Below, in pieces: positions 1 to 14,320 of a stretch of 64,000 bases of DNA. The translations under genes were made by a program, and so were the position numbers. Each line of letters opens with the position of its first letter. Positions within the stretch are counted from its first letter, which is position 1. The notes below the pieces were generated by a model. The model saw only the letters and a program-made list of their open reading frames with translations. It was not told where the DNA came from and did not search any database. This DNA is from Toxotes chatareus (Eukaryota > Chordata > Actinopteri > Toxotidae): contig CM028901.1 in assembly GCA_016801885.1 (NCBI GenBank), positions 6,842,783-6,906,782 on the forward strand, in the 5' to 3' direction.

Positions 1-600
1 TTGTCTGTAATCACACAGCAAAAATCTGTTTACTGCAAGCTACAACTTTAAGATTAGAAATATCTAATCAGCAGTATGTCTCACTCCTTTTTTAGAGCCA
101 AGAGCCCAACAAATGGAAGATCCCGACCTCCTGGAGTCTTCTTTTTGGCAGCGGCATCCCTCCTGCACTGTACTGACACACACATTTCGTTTTTTTCTAT
201 TTTTAGCTTATAATTAGATTATTGCAACAACTCCTTTGCATTTTTCAGACTTTAGTAAACTCTTGGCTGGGGTCACATCTGCACAGTAAGGAGTTTTAAT
301 ACTGGACACTGTTGGCTATAAACCAACAAATTATATTGAGTTTTCTTGGTCTGGACTGATAACTCTGTAACCCCATAAATGAACCTTGTCCACTCTTTGA
401 AATGTATCCGTTTCCTTTATCTTGATGATGATTTTTAGATGTACAAAAATGAAATTATGTACAGGATTTCTCGCAAACGCGCACTTGTTGAATTGCGTTT
501 TCTAGTACTGCAGCATTTGAATGTTTTTTTTTTCCCCCCAATAAAAGATTGTTACAATAATCCAGCGTGAATTTTTTTTAAAACAATAAAGCCTTTGTGG
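1..600 (+). other. Probable 3'UTR end of an off-window plus-strand gene
   Basis: No coding frame is visible. The stretch is AT-rich and ends with a pyrimidine/T-run, an ATAAAA motif near 541 and a clean AATAAA near 583, followed within 20-30 bases by a GT-rich segment. That arrangement is typical of a vertebrate poly(A) site read on the plus strand. The upstream gene cannot be identified because its coding part lies outside the window. The call rests only on the poly(A)-like context. Confidence 0.3.
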
Positions 601-3403
601 TCCACTCACTGGACCTCGCCTCCGCCTACCTAACTGAAAGTGGTTGGCCAGGTGCCATATCGTATTCCTGGCAGCCCCACCTCCTTGTAATCTGATTCTC
701 CACTACAACATGTTACAACATCTTATATAGTGGTGACAACAAAACAGCAGTGTGATTCGTACTTTGACCTTGTAGAACTGTTCTGCCGAGTTTGTGGTTT
801 TCCTTTCTTTCTGCATCATTGTTTTGGGTGGTTTCTGTGAAGACCAGCTACGGGAAAGGAACAGTACTGACAGCATTTTTTTTTTCTTAAAAAAAAAAAA
901 AAAGGAAATTATGAAATGAAAGTCTGGCTCTGAAAAGGAGAAATCTATCATTTGAAAAAACTACTGGCCCTAAAAATATAACTAATACAACTAATTAATT
1001 AATTAATTAAACCATTAATACATTCTGAAAGCTGGCGATGGCCCTATTTGTTTTATTCTGTTCATTTAAAGCACACGTTTATCAGTGTTCCATCCATCTC
1101 TAGGGATATTTCCCCAAATCTCAAAGTATTGCTTTAAGTTAAATCGTGTATTTGTGATAAAATCCTGAGTTGATGCTTATGACGATTCACGATAAAGATT
1201 TGTGGTAAATTATACCAGGATGGGACAAACACAGGTTGTTATGTAAACTAGACGATACCAGGTTTATTTGTAGGTTACACTCTAAGAAAGAGAAAAACTT
1301 AAGACAAATTCATTTCAAAAGGAGAACAAATTGTCAGCAGCCATCAAATCAGCTTTCTACTATTCAAATCTGTAACATTGTCTTTTGTTTTTGTTTGTTT
1401 TTTTAAACAAGCAAAAAAATATCTTTTTACACACATCTTTTAAAAAGAACACTATTTACATCATGAAAACATTTCATGCCACTGAATTTCTCATGTGGGA
1501 GGAGGCAGAGCTTTTCATTTATCCAACCCCCCATCGCTGTGAAAAACTTCAAGTAATCTCTTATAAAAAATAGAACATTTTCATTTCTGTCTCTGAAAAA
1601 AGGTTCTCTAAAAATACACATATGAACACCATTACAAATTGGCAATGCATAGCCTCTATTTTCTGTCTCAATTTCATAAATGCAAAGAAGCATAGTAGAA
1701 AGACAAAGCAGTAAATAATAATATTAAAGCAAAAAAACTGATTTTATGACTCCAGGAGCAGCGCAGGTGGTGTGGGTGGGGCAGGGGAGGTAAAGCGCTG
1801 GTGTGTTTGTCTTATTAAATGTGCGCTCTTCAAAGAATGTCAAAGTGTCTGCTGTAAACAGTTTAGAGAGGAAGAGGAGATACGGGGAGACTGAGGAGAA
1901 TGTGGGAGTGATATGGATGGATAATGCTGTTGGGTTGGGACACACACACACACACACAAAAAAAAAGCGATGAAAAAAGAAGAGCTGGCTGTAGAAATGG
2001 AGGAGAGGAAGAGTGGTTTGGAGTAGAGGAAGAGGAGGACAGAGCTCCCTCAGACAAGAGTTGGAGTTTCCCTGCCGATGTTGCCTTTGCTGCCGGAGCT
2101 GTAGTCATGTGGCCACCGGTGGAGGTGGTTAGCAGTCACTGGTTTTCACCCTGTTACGGGACACAAAATATTTCAAGAGGTTGAACTAAAGACTGTTTTC
2201 CAGCTGAGGGTGAGTGAAGCTCAAGAGTGATCAAAGGAACTCGTGCCACAAAATCAAGTTAGCGCCTTCAGCATGGTCAAGTTTACAGGATAAAACTTCA
2301 AAAACCACACAGAGCGGAAATCTGAAAGGAAAGGTTGCAGGGGCTGTGGCACAACACAGTGTCTTGGATCACTTTGATCAAATCAACATTAGCTCAATTA
2401 TAAATCAATCAACAATGCAGCAAAAGCAGCCATCACATTTAATAAGCAACATGTCATACCGTTCAGATGTTCTCAGCTGTGAACGTAAGATTTAAAAAAA
2501 AAAAAAAAAAAGTCCCTTTAGTTAGTGCAGAGAATTAGATTAGGTTATCTGTAAGCTCAACTGAGACTTGTCTCAGGACGACGGTGGAAAGGTTTCAAAG
2601 ATAAGAGCAGAGCTGAAACAGTCAATTAATCAAGAATTTTGATCAGTGACTAATCGTCTCCATCAAATATCAAGTAAAAAGGTCAAATATTCTCTGGTAT
2701 ATTATTTCCTGTGCTACCATATTTGAAAATGATTAATGGAAAAAAAAAAAAAAGTCAACCTTAGTCCTAAATATCTGACTTGATAAACATGCGACAATGA
2801 AAAGTTGTGTTTGTTAAACAGGTTCTTCAGCCTCTTTAAAATTAAAAAAAAGGCCCTTCCTAGACCTGACCATAAATCTCCCTATGAAAATCAAACACTC
2901 AAACTTCACTTCAAAATTTATAACCCACAAGACAATAAGGAACACCGCCATGCTAAGGTTCTGAAGAAATGTAAAGACCCCATGACACAAGTCTGAAAGT
3001 TAGAAGTACCAGAAAAAACAAAACAAAACACAGGAACATGCAACGAACCTTAATCAGCTGATGTAATGGACTGACAGCCTTAACCAGGACAAGAATTTAC
3101 TCTTAACTGGTGAAATACTTAAGGACTTACTTTGATTCTACATCTCTGTCCTGGCCACTTTACTTACCAACACTAGTAGTACTACTTTCATGTGCAAAGC
3201 AGTTGTATGCAACCGTAACCATATTTTGCTCTGGCTTAGTCAATAACATTTGCCGGGATTGAACAGACAGTTAGAAAGCTGCCACCCAATCTGAATATAT
3301 GATGCAAAGTATAAATTAGCACCTTGCATTATTCCAAGTCAACCTGACATTTCAGAGCTTCAACAACCATTAACCACAAGTATACACACATACACACACA
3401 CCA

Positions 3404-3460
<57 letters not shown>

Positions 3461-4336
3461 CATGCCAGAGTGCAGCCAAAATTAACACACCTCCAAACCG
3501 CAGGAGCCAAGCGAATCACAAAGAGAAGAACAAAACCCCAAGAGAAAACACAACAGTCACAGAGTACACACAGACACACACACACACGCTCACACACACT
3601 TCAACGTACAAGAGTGGGTGTTCTCTCTAAATGCTGTGGGCAAACTTCCTCCTCTAAATGTGCTCTTCACGGTTGTTGTTGCTGTCTCAGGAGGGGGTAA
3701 AGATACACTGCCCCCCACTGGACAGGCCAGCTCTTGTCATGTGCAGCAAATGCAGCCCAAACTGTCCGAGAAGAACCATAACAGCACAGTAAGACCTCGT
3801 CAGAAAAGGTGAACTTTTTTGGCCGTATTACTGGAACAACACTGACATGTCACACAACAAAGCAAAGGCTTCTCAGAAATGACTTGGTGAGACGTTTTTG
3901 GAGGTGCTCAGTCATCAGAAATGAACGCTTCCTCAGGTCTAAATGTCCCGCCTTTGTGAGAACATGAAGGAAATGTCAGATTGCTAGACTCGTGGCTTCA
4001 CACTCAGTGACTCAGAATGTTGAGAGAGAGAGGGAGAGAGAAGGAGAAAATTAGAAATAGAAAGAAAATTAAGAGTCAGTTCTGCTATTAGGATGTTGAG
4101 TCATGCCCTGGGAAAGCCTGGATTCCCTGTGAGGTTTAGAGAAAAGAAGCTGAACTGACTCATATCTTTTCTTCTCTGACATCATTTTTTTTTTTTTTTA
4201 CATCAAAAGATTTGTAGAAGACAATTATCATTACAAATTACAACAAGTTCTGAGTATAAAAGAAGTAGCGTGATGGTGCATGGTATAGCATCCTGGAATG
4301 CAATAATAAGAGAGTGGTTTCAGCCAGAAGGTATAA
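601..4336 (-). other. 3' flank and probable 3'UTR of ptpn2
   Basis: This stretch follows the ptpn2 stop codon in the direction of transcription. No conserved coding exon was recognised except a possible alternative last ptpn2 exon at 2129-2150. On the minus strand, AATAAA motifs occur near 1262-1267 and near 1039 and could end a long 3'UTR. The segment also holds several A/T homopolymers (for example 886-902 and 2494-2510) and a long CA tract at 3404-3459. Whether the 3'UTR really reaches 1.0-1.3 kb cannot be decided from sequence alone. Confidence 0.35.
3404..3459. repeat. (AC)n microsatellite
   Basis: An uninterrupted run of about 28 AC units, with more CA-rich sequence on both sides (3383-3403 and 3565-3600). 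Open frames made only of Cys/Val or Thr/His across it are repeat artefacts. Confidence 0.95.
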
Positions 4337-7300
4337 TCACCTTTTTCTTTTTTTCTCTGAGTCATTTGTCCTGGGCTTGCTTTGGGGTGTCTTGGCTGTG
4401 CCTGATTTGGAAATACTGTCTTCTCTGCGTCGCTTGCTGCAAATAACACAAGGAAAATGGTTAAAACAGCTCTGTCCAGAAACACTATGCTAATAACAGA
4501 AAATAAAACGCTGTTCACACCAGACTTTTTAAAACCAGACATAATAGTTAGAACACCAACTGGATTAATTACACCGGATGTTTAATATAGACAATACACC
4601 AGAAATAAACAGAATTGCATTATGCATTATTGTGTTATGCCATCAATATTTTTAAATGAAGCAATGAAAGATTTAAGAGTCATGCAGTGATTTTTTTATG
4701 TTTTCTGTGACTGATGAGGACTGGGAGTTTTAAAACCACAGTCAAAGTTGAGGTCATGATTTTTAAAATAGTCCAAACTGCCCCAACACAATCCCACCCA
4801 TCCAGGAAATTTTCCCACTGGCCACTAAAAACAAAACGAAACGAAACAAAACAAAAAAAACCTGTGGCAAATTTTTGGAGTACTTCAAAAATTCAGAGAA
4901 TTTTATTTGTTCATTTACATGTGACTTTTCATTACATGTTCCATAAATGTTATCTCACTTATCTTATAATCCCCCAAATTCACAGAAAGAATACCAAGGT
5001 CATAAGGAGTTTTTACAAACACAGGTAAACCATAGAGCAAGCGCTAACGTTCTGTTTGTGGGTTTAATGCAAACCTCATAATTACATGTTAATATGAGCG
5101 TGATAAGTACTGCCATGTGAATAGTTGTTTTATTGAAGCAGCACAGGCTCTGCCTTTTGTCTAAAACACAAAATGGCTTTGGCTGATTATAACCGGTGCA
5201 TCTAATAGAGTGTACTGACTGTGTTGTGTTGCCATCCAGCTCCTGTTCCTTGCAGGGAGACTGTGCGGATACTTTGCCGTCCTGCCTGTAGTCTCCTCCT
5301 TCTTCCGGCTGACCACCCCGTTGGCTGCCGTTGTATCGCTCTGTCGGAAACCTGGCCTGAGGCTGAGTTGAGGGGCAAGACTCTGATGTCGGCTCCCTAT
5401 TTTCCCTGGACAATTCCCGCCACCGGTTCTACATGGAGAGATGGACAGTAAACAGAAAAGAGAGCAGTAGAAGATAGAAGATAGCTATGTTTAAGAGTTT
5501 CTACTGATGCAATAAATAAATAGGAAAGAATTTCAGAGAGATACATTAAATACTTTAAAATCTGTTGGAAAAGCAGGCCACAATATTTTGTTGACTCTGA
5601 TTAAAACAGCCTGTTATTGGTCACTTTATACGTTAAATTATATGATGAAGTGATAAAATGTAGCTACCAACAAAAACTAAAACCCTAATTATGCAAGATA
5701 AAGCAGGCCCCATGCAAAACCCACTTCAGCTTGAAATCACACAGAAATCACAACTCTGCCAAGTATTCAGAACATGGACATTGATACTTAGTTACTGTCC
5801 CAAAGTCAATAAACCAAGAACAACAGAGAACAACAGAGAACAATAGAGAACGGCCAGAGGGGCAGAGAGGCAGAGAGAAAGAGAAAATGAAAGAACACTT
5901 TCACTCGAAGTTCATGCCTGATCGGTGAGAACAGTGGCTGTGGTTTGGATCATGAGGTGTTAAAAAATAAGAACCTGGCCAACATGTAAAACTAAATTAC
6001 TATGCGTGTAAAGGAAACATCAAATTTTGACATTTGTTTTTAACCTGTTAAAACTGCAGTTTCTATTTGCGTCACTCAGAAAAATGTCAAGGTTCAAGTT
6101 GGATGCAATGTAAATGTACATTTATCTGTTTATCTACGTCTCATAACAGTAATCTCAGAACAGAAACAAATAATACAAACCCTGATAAGATTTCCAGTGT
6201 TTATCTTGGTCACTTAAAAGCCCTGTAATACTCGTGTCATTCCCTTATCTCTCTCCCTGTCTTAATCTCAAAAACGAGCTGTGATCAGTGACAGAGAGCA
6301 AAGACGTGGACATGAAGCTTTTGACAAAGGGTGCAAGGCCAAGCAACATTTTAGTTTAACTTTTTTCCATTCAATAAAATAATAAACATCTTTTGGTCCT
6401 CAGTAGGCATGACTGTCAGTAACCTTGGTTCACCTTCCTCCTGCGTGTGAACTGATATAGTGAATCAAATGGATTTAAAAGCCATGCCACAAGAAACTTC
6501 TAATGCAAATCAACCTCAAGAAAACAAGTTCAATCAAAACTCAGTGTGATACTGTCCTGTAAATCCTCCATGAGGCTGGAATGTGTTTTTTCTTAGTAAC
6601 AACTGTTCATACTGTGGCTCTCTCTCTGACTAATGTTTATTTCCCTAAATTTGCAGTAAGCAGGTTTTTGGCACACACAGAAAAAAAAATAAATAAACTG
6701 GAGTAAAAAGCAAACAAATATCAATAACCAGAACCACACACTGCCATAATTTTGTGTTTTTCTCTGAAGCCAAATTCCAAGTTGAACTGAAGCTTAAATT
6801 ATCCTTAGACTTAACTGTCTGGTGTGTACACACAGTGTTTAAACCAAATAAAAAATGGAACAAGTAAGAAAAAGCTATGTTATATTTCTGGTTCTAAAAC
6901 TGTAGTGCTGGCGTGATCTTTCTTGTCATAGGAACCTTCTAAATTTAAAAGTTGCTCTTGGCATGAACAGCCCTTACAGCTCTATGATTTCCAAACACAA
7001 GGCCTTTGGGTCTCTAGTTACTTCAAGTGCTTGAGCCCATCTCCTCTCTCCTTACATGATAAATACAGCTCTAACCTTATCGCCAATCGTGTTTGGATGA
7101 ATCTACTTCCTACTGGGAAAATGGGACCAAACAGAGTCTGTGGCTTTGCAAGTGAACAAGAGCCACAGAAATAAAATGGACAGGACAAGGTACGTATAGG
7201 ATGGGCTATGTTGTGTGTCGTGCAGGTACCTGTACAGAGGAGTCTCCCATAATGTATTTGGCTCCTTCGCGGACAGCCATGTAGGAGAAGCGTAGCTGGT

Positions 7301-10300
7301 CAGGGGTCTGGATCAGTCCCATGCGGTACTTCCTCATGTCCAACAGGATGCTTTTTATGTCCACTGATAATGGGTCTCTCCTCTTCTCCATCTGCAGAGG
7401 ACAGCAGTATAATTTAGCTCAGCTAAGGAGGATGAACTCCCTTTTTCCCAAAATATCTGGTGACTAATTTGTTGGCTGTGTCCAGAAGAAAAATCCAGGC
7501 CTTAACACACTGTAACACTGTTACACATCCGCAGTCCATCAGGGTCAGTACAGTTTTGGGATTAAATGCTCTAACTGACAGTTTTAGTACTTTGGTCTTT
7601 GATCTGACTTATCTACCTCCACATCATTATGTTATTATGTGTCTTCCATCATAATGAGGCAACCCAAGAGAGCAGCTTTGCACTTTAGCTGTGGGTTGTA
7701 CATAACCACATAAAAGTTCATTTACATGCTTTAGTTGTTTGAGGTGTTTTTTCTTTTTTCAGTATCTTTCTCTTTTAACTAAACACAATCAAGCATCAGT
7801 CTGAAAGTGAGTTTATTTAAATTTTAACTTTTAACTTGAAAACCTTAATCAGCTTTCCAGAATAAAAATTATTTACAGCATTATACGCAGCATTATTCAC
7901 TCCTGAACAATTTAGTGAAAAATGTAGGGAAAAAAGAAATTGGATAACTTATCATTGTCATTTATGGTTTCATTAGGAAATTTTTATTTTGGTGCAATAT
8001 ACTATATGCATATAAACGTCAAAATAATACACTGATTTTTTGTTGTGAATATATGCACTTAGGGCAAATTTCTAAACCACAAGTCATTAAAACAAACAAA
8101 CAAAAAGAAAATCACTAGCAAAGAACAAAAAAGGCAAATCTTTTAACAGAAAGGTAAGATTTAGTGAATGAACTTGCATCTTAATTTGTCAAATTCAATC
8201 ATTTAAATCAGGTAACTTTGTCCTGAGAAATTTAACAATTTTGCAAGCTGTCCTGATAAAACAGTTCTTACTTACCTACAAGTGATACTATAGTCAAAAT
8301 GTTCTCACCATTTGTTGTTCAAAATACACATTTTTTTTACTAGCACATTTGTGGTCATACAAAATGTGACTGGTATAAAAAAAAAAAAAAAACAACCCTA
8401 AAAACCCAATTCTGTGAAACTACAGCAAAAGCATTAAATCAGACCTTATATGGAACAAAGAGAAGGGGCTTACCAGGACCAGACATGTGTCCACTAATGA
8501 AAATGTCCCCGAGCGTCCGATTCCAGCACTGCAGTGCACCACAGCTGGCCCGTGGTCGGCACCCAACGCTCTCGACTCCCGCACCTTGAAAAGGAAGTTT
8601 AAGAAGGACGCCGGGGATTCTGGGACACCAAAATCAGGCCAGGTGGTGTAATGAAAGTGGTATATCTCTCTCTTCTCCCCTGTCTGTGAAAGCAGACAAA
8701 CAGAGGCCTCATTAGCAGCTAGAAAAATATAAAACTTGTTTATTTGCAGTGAGACTTTCTATCACTGAGGTCATTACCAGAAAGAACCAGGTTAACGAAG
8801 CAAACATTCACAACAGTTTCAGTTTCAATTTATGTGATAAACAAGGCTTTGAAAACCTGACACACCAAAACAGCAAAGACAGATGTGTGAACATATTTTT
8901 CATTCTTGTTTTTTGTGATAATTTAGGCATTTGATTTTTCAGGTGATATTTTCCAAAGTATGGATGAAAATCAGATTTCAAAAATGCAATTTGCATTGGA
9001 AGCACTACAACATGCTGTTTATTTAAAATACTTAAACCGCTCTGCTGCATAATCTGCCCCTCATTTGCATTTTCTCCCCACCTCCACAACTTTGGATGTG
9101 TGGGATGGTGAAACTTGGGTAAATATTTGTTCGATCTGTCTGAAAAACGGTGCAAACTGAAAACAAGTCTTTGCAAGAGTGTCTTCAGCTTGAAGAAGCT
9201 TCGGACAACACAGGTCCATGTGATGTGTGTGAGACCAGTGAACCATTTCAGTTCTCTATTGCCAGTGGAAATTCCCTTTATAATAAACAATCCTCTGGCC
9301 TACATTAATGTTCTTCAGCTCCAACACTCTGGTGATGTAGTAAGACTTGGTGTCTTCTGACAACAGTGTGACCAAGAAACGTGTGTCTTTGAAGGTCATC
9401 TCCCTCTCCTCAGATGTTGGCCAGTACTGGGCACACTTTTCCTGTGACAGAAGAAGAAAGGAGAAAAAAAAAAAAAACTTACTGAGATACCAAAAATAAA
9501 CATCTGACAAAATACTACACCATACACCTGTTGAGAATCAGGTGCTAGCTCAGAGGCCAGGTTAGCTGCGAGGTAAAGCAGCTGCCAACTAAAAGGAAGA
9601 TAGTCTGATCCCCTGCACTGAAAGGAAAGGTATGATAATATCTTTAGCAGAGCTGAGGAACATAAAACCTCTCCCTTTTTTAAAAATTTGTTTTCTTCCT
9701 CCTTTCCTCTTCCCTGCACATTCCCCCTTGTCACAGTTACACTCTTGACACATTTAGAAATACAAAATTACATATCAGCACATAACCTCAGTTTTTTAGT
9801 GCCAAACATTGCAGTAGTAGGAGTAGTGGAAAAACATCAAATGTAGCTCAGACAAAGTTAAGATGAGAAGCTAAACTAAATTCCAAATCCCCAATTCCTG
9901 ATCCTGCAGTACACCTGAAAGTACTATAATTTTAACAAATTTTCTGTGAACAGCATGTTATCTGTCAATGCTGTGACAAATACACAGATACAGATACTTA
10001 CAACCAACATCTCATCATTCAGTATTTTCTTAGTAAACAGAAAATGGCCAGGACGGTTGAGGGTAAGTCTATTATGCAATCTTCCCACTGCAGGATTGGA
10101 GAGCTGGCCTACATAAAAGATCTTTGTAAGGTTAACAATATCTGTGCACTAGGAGCTCTTTATCTTCTATTTCCAAGAAAACAGTGAGTGAATCTCATTA
10201 CCCAGAGAGATCCTCTGCAGCTGCTTTACTGGGAAAGTGAGTGAGAGAGATCACAGCTGCTTTGCTTGACAGAGAGTTAGTGTGTGTGCGTGTCTTTGAT

Positions 10301-13300
10301 CACAACATTGCAGGATCACTGGAGCTGGGCTTTGTTCCAGTTCCTCACATGTATCTGTGAACTTGCAGTCAAAACACTGAATTCCAGTTATCCTGCTGAT
10401 GGAGCATTTACAGAAAAATCAAGCTAGATTAAACAAGTTGCATAATTATTTCACACTGTCAGCAGCTTGCAAACTTTTTGTGTGTGTTACTGCAGATAAA
10501 GTAGTCTGTGTATGACTAGTCTACTGTGGTCTATTTAGTATTTCTGCAGTCACTGTATGTGGGTGTGTACACAGCCAGCAAATGACAGATTTCAAACCAG
10601 ACAATAAGATGCCTATTATGTGTTTTATTGTGTCTCACTCACTGAGCCTTTCTCTATGACCCTGTTCAGCATGATGACCGCCTTGGTCTTCTGCTCCCAG
10701 ATCATGAGCCAAAAGTGCCCACAGGTGTTTCTGAGGGGGCCCTGTGGACAACAAATACACACACATGCAAACATAATTTGATCAGTTGCATGAACAGCAG
10801 TAAATAAGTCCAGCGAGACAGTGGGAAGTCAAAGGAAATGTGTGCTGTCTTTCAGGCACGAGCAATAATTGTAGGTCAGTTAGCTGAGCAAAAAGCAGAG
10901 GCTGGTGTTTATTAATGTGCCACAGAGATTTGCACCATGATAAGAGTTTACCTAAAGGTTGAGGTCTACAGTAAAGGTTACAATATGATTAAATTGATAA
11001 AACCACCCTTTGTAAAGTGTTAAATGTCAAATGTCTCTCTGACAAATAAAGAACAGATAAAATACACAAAGGCATAGGCAGAGCTAAGATAATGTCAATG
11101 AGCCTTTGCTTTCTTTTTTGTTATGTGTAAATACAATAAAATGTGTCAGTAACAGGATTATCATGTACAGCAACACACTGTTTGACAGCACACAGATCAG
11201 GATGTAAATGTCTAAACAACTGTGAAATAATTGCAGGAAAATGTGAATGTTTCCACTAAATATATCCACAATCCACAGAACAGAAGTAACCATTATCTAA
11301 ACTTACTGGCTTCATAAGAATTATATTCTTATGTTTTTCAGTGTGCAACAACAAACCTGTTGGGTGACTGATTTTCAGACTGTCTCTGATCAGTGTTTTA
11401 TCATCATGCCTTAACAAGCTACAGATGAATGGTAAGAGCTAGACTATTTCACAAAAGATTGACACATTTTGCTTGATAACAGTCCAAGAATATATGCCTG
11501 CCATCTACACACAATTCCCATAAGAAACTTGATAGCTTAGTCTTGCTATGTTGTTTTTGAGCAAACCTTCAGTGGCTTTAAATTACCGAGACAGCATTCA
11601 GTGTGTGGTAAGCAACATGATTTGGATATCAAGAATCTGACTTATCAGCCCAGTCTCAGTTTTCTGTGGCCTTGGTTTAGTGGTTATTTGTCCTTTCATT
11701 TGCTGAGGACCTGAAAATATTCAAATTTGTGCGGGGGTGAAGACACAACTGTGTGGGGCTTCTTTTTAAGAACCAATGTTGATGACTTTGGCTTTTTAAA
11801 TTACTTCAAAACATTCAGGAAACCAGTCACTTCTTATCACCATAATGTTGGCTCTTGATTCTTAGTCATAGTATTTCAGTCTGATGTATGATAACCAGTC
11901 AAAATATCACTCCTAGAAGCAATAAGTTAGAGAGTTGAGAAAATTACAGTACAGTAATGAAAACAGTCTGCATAGACACTTCGAGAATGCAGGGGCTGCC
12001 AAAGTCAACAGTAGGTGCGTCAGAGAAGCAAATTACAGTTCACAAACTAATTCTTGCAAAGACACACATTTCACCTCAAATAAATGAAGCACTGCCAACA
12101 ACAGAATTCCTCTTCTTCTACCTTCTCTACATTTAGAAGAACATCAGCCTGATTACATGGGTAGTGGTGGTTACGTCTGACTTCAGCAGTAGTGACTGAA
12201 AAATGCAATCATCATACAAAACTTACTGACAGTTAAACAAGGACATTTTTTCAGCCCAACTATCAGTGTGACTGGTGGTGTTCTGCACGCAAACCGATTT
12301 TTAGATAGCAGTTATCTTTAAAATAAAGTCAGGCACATGCAGAAGCCAGCATCATTATCAAGCAGCTGACTGGGATCAGCCTGCAGCCTGGTCCTTTCTG
12401 GTAATGAGGTAAACAGCTGAATGAAAAAAAGGATCCAGTAAGGTTGGTCCTGAGCCAGATTCTGCCCTCAACGTTTATTTCTTTGCCATTAGATGTTGGT
12501 TTAGTGACCTCCGACAAACCAGTTTTACTCTCTGCTATGAATGTTAAAACTCATCAAAGAACACTGCCTGAAGGCAATGATGTGAAGACAAAGAACGTGG
12601 CACATTTGAATGCTGATTTATCTTAGTTCTTAAATAAGAAACTATCACTCAGTTATCTATCAACTTGATTGAGTTTAAAGTTTTCAGTTTCCGCCTTGCC
12701 TAATATATGCATAAAAAAAGGAAATAAAGCCAGTCTAGCTGTATGAATTCATAAATACACAAGTAATATTCTTATGTATAGTATAGTAGGGTACAAAAAT
12801 ATTGCTTGGCCTCTGTTCTAATCATTCTTAATAAATAGTAGAATATAATGAAAGGTCATTACTTTCAGTTTTAAAATTGAAATAGACAACTACGACTCAC
12901 CTGTTGCTAAATATTTAAAAGATATGGAATCAAAAGTGCACATTCACCAGCTCTACTTTGCTTTGTAGGAACATGGCCACATAGACAGACAGACAGACAC
13001 ACACACACACACACACACACACACTCGTACAGTTAACATTACATAGTGATGAGACTTTAGTCATCGCTTAATGATTTAGCTCAACCAAACAAGCAGTCCT
13101 TATAATCCATCGCGCTTAGTGACACAAAACATGCATGCATAATTGAACATGAAGTCTAAAAAACAAAGCATGTCTTCTCTGTCCATCTGCTTTGACAGCA
13201 GACATGCTGATTTGCTTTTCTGGCATTTCAGTCAGCCACCAGTTTTCTGACTCACTAATTGAATTCTGTTAGGAAAACTGAACAGATAGGAAATTCATGG

Positions 13301-14320
13301 TGTGCTGTTTCTGTGTTACATAACAGTACATGAAAACTTTTATGTTTCTTGTAAGTTTCTGTTACTTCAGTAGTGACCAGTTTTAAAGACAAAATGATAA
13401 ATGTGATTACACACTTGACAGAAAATCCATCTGCAGCTATTTTGATAACCAATCCATTGTTTAATCACCACATAATCAACCTGCATGTGTGATAGTTATA
13501 ACTTGAATCAAAACCCTTGGGCTTACCTGAGCCAAAATGTAGCTTCTCTCAGCTTCCTCCATCACTACCAGACTTGCGTTGATATAGTCATTTTCTGTGC
13601 TCTCCAGCTTCACCCGGCTGTGATCAACTGCAGGCAGCATGAGGGAGAAATATTATTTTGGGGATCTGTTTTTAATTGATAGACACACTTAGAGGCTTAG
13701 ATAAAAGTCCCGTGTGTAAACAGACTGAACTTTCCACAAATGTTTACCCACATGGATTGACATCTCTGTATCTGTTTCGGTTACGATTCTCTGGATACTT
13801 TGCCACCCTGTAGGAGCAATCCTGGGACTGATTCCTGATTTCCTGAAGAGGACAGCGAGATTATTTAGAAATAAAAATATTCACCACATACACCTCAGCT
13901 GTGGTTATACAAGGTCTCACATTAAGATTCTGCCGTGGAGAATACACGTGTAGAACAGGGTATAAAAATCAGACAAGTGAGTAAGTAAATTATGTAGCTG
14001 ATCAGAAAGAGCTTCAACCACATGCACAAGCTTATGACACTGACTAACCTTACGGTAACGTTTACGCTGTCATTTTTAAAAAGTGCTGTAGTGTCTACTC
14101 GCAAACTAAAACACATCTTGAACTGACATAAAGCAAAAATATAAGGAAAATTGGCGACGAAAAACAAGCTAGTTATCAGACAGATTAGCTTGCTAAATTA
14201 AATGCGCGCTTCAAGTACTGAATATCTGTGTTAGCTTCGTACTAGCTGTGCTAAGAGACTTACTAAGTATAGTTTTTGCCACCGGCCCTCTGAATCTATG
14301 TCTTCAAACTCCTGGTCCAT
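4337..14320 (-). CDS. ptpn2: Tyrosine-protein phosphatase non-receptor type 2 (TC-PTP)
   Basis: Cytosolic/nuclear phosphatase that dephosphorylates JAK/STAT proteins and receptor tyrosine kinases. Nine coding exons on the minus strand: 14264-14320, 13752-13842, 13527-13627, 10643-10741, 9304-9441, 8474-8683, 7230-7391, 5220-5428, 4337-4436. Together they total 1167 nt (388 aa) in one frame with canonical splice sites. Visible landmarks are NRNRYRDV, the KCAQYW motif, the WPD loop (Asp about 179), the PTP loop [10 protein letters not shown] (catalytic Cys about 213) and the Q-loop QTPDQ. The C-terminus is basic and ends in KKRKR, as in the human 45-kDa nuclear isoform (387 aa), with no hydrophobic ER anchor. 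PTPN1 was considered because IMGDSSVQ is PTPN1-like, but exons 1, 2, 5, 8 and 9 fit PTPN2 better. Teleosts may carry ptpn2a and ptpn2b; I cannot tell which this is. Confidence 0.93.
12986..13024. repeat. (ACAG)n/(AC)n compound microsatellite
   Basis: Three to four ACAG units run directly into about 16 AC units. It sits in ptpn2 intron 3 (between exons 13527-13627 and 10643-10741). Confidence 0.9.

Noticed and set aside
3370..3597. Cys/Val-rich open frame
   Set aside because: Translation of a CA/GT microsatellite, not a gene; the same applies to 41722-41949.
8808..9290. 160-aa open frame on the minus strand
   Set aside because: It overlaps the ptpn2 intron between the exons at 8474-8683 and 9304-9441, matches no family I know, and reads across non-coding sequence.
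4337..14320. Assignment to PTPN1 (PTP1B)
   Set aside because: The KRRDP and IMGDSSVQ blocks are PTPN1-like, but the N-terminus, the KCAQYW region and above all the basic nuclear C-terminus without proline-rich segment or hydrophobic anchor are PTPN2-like.
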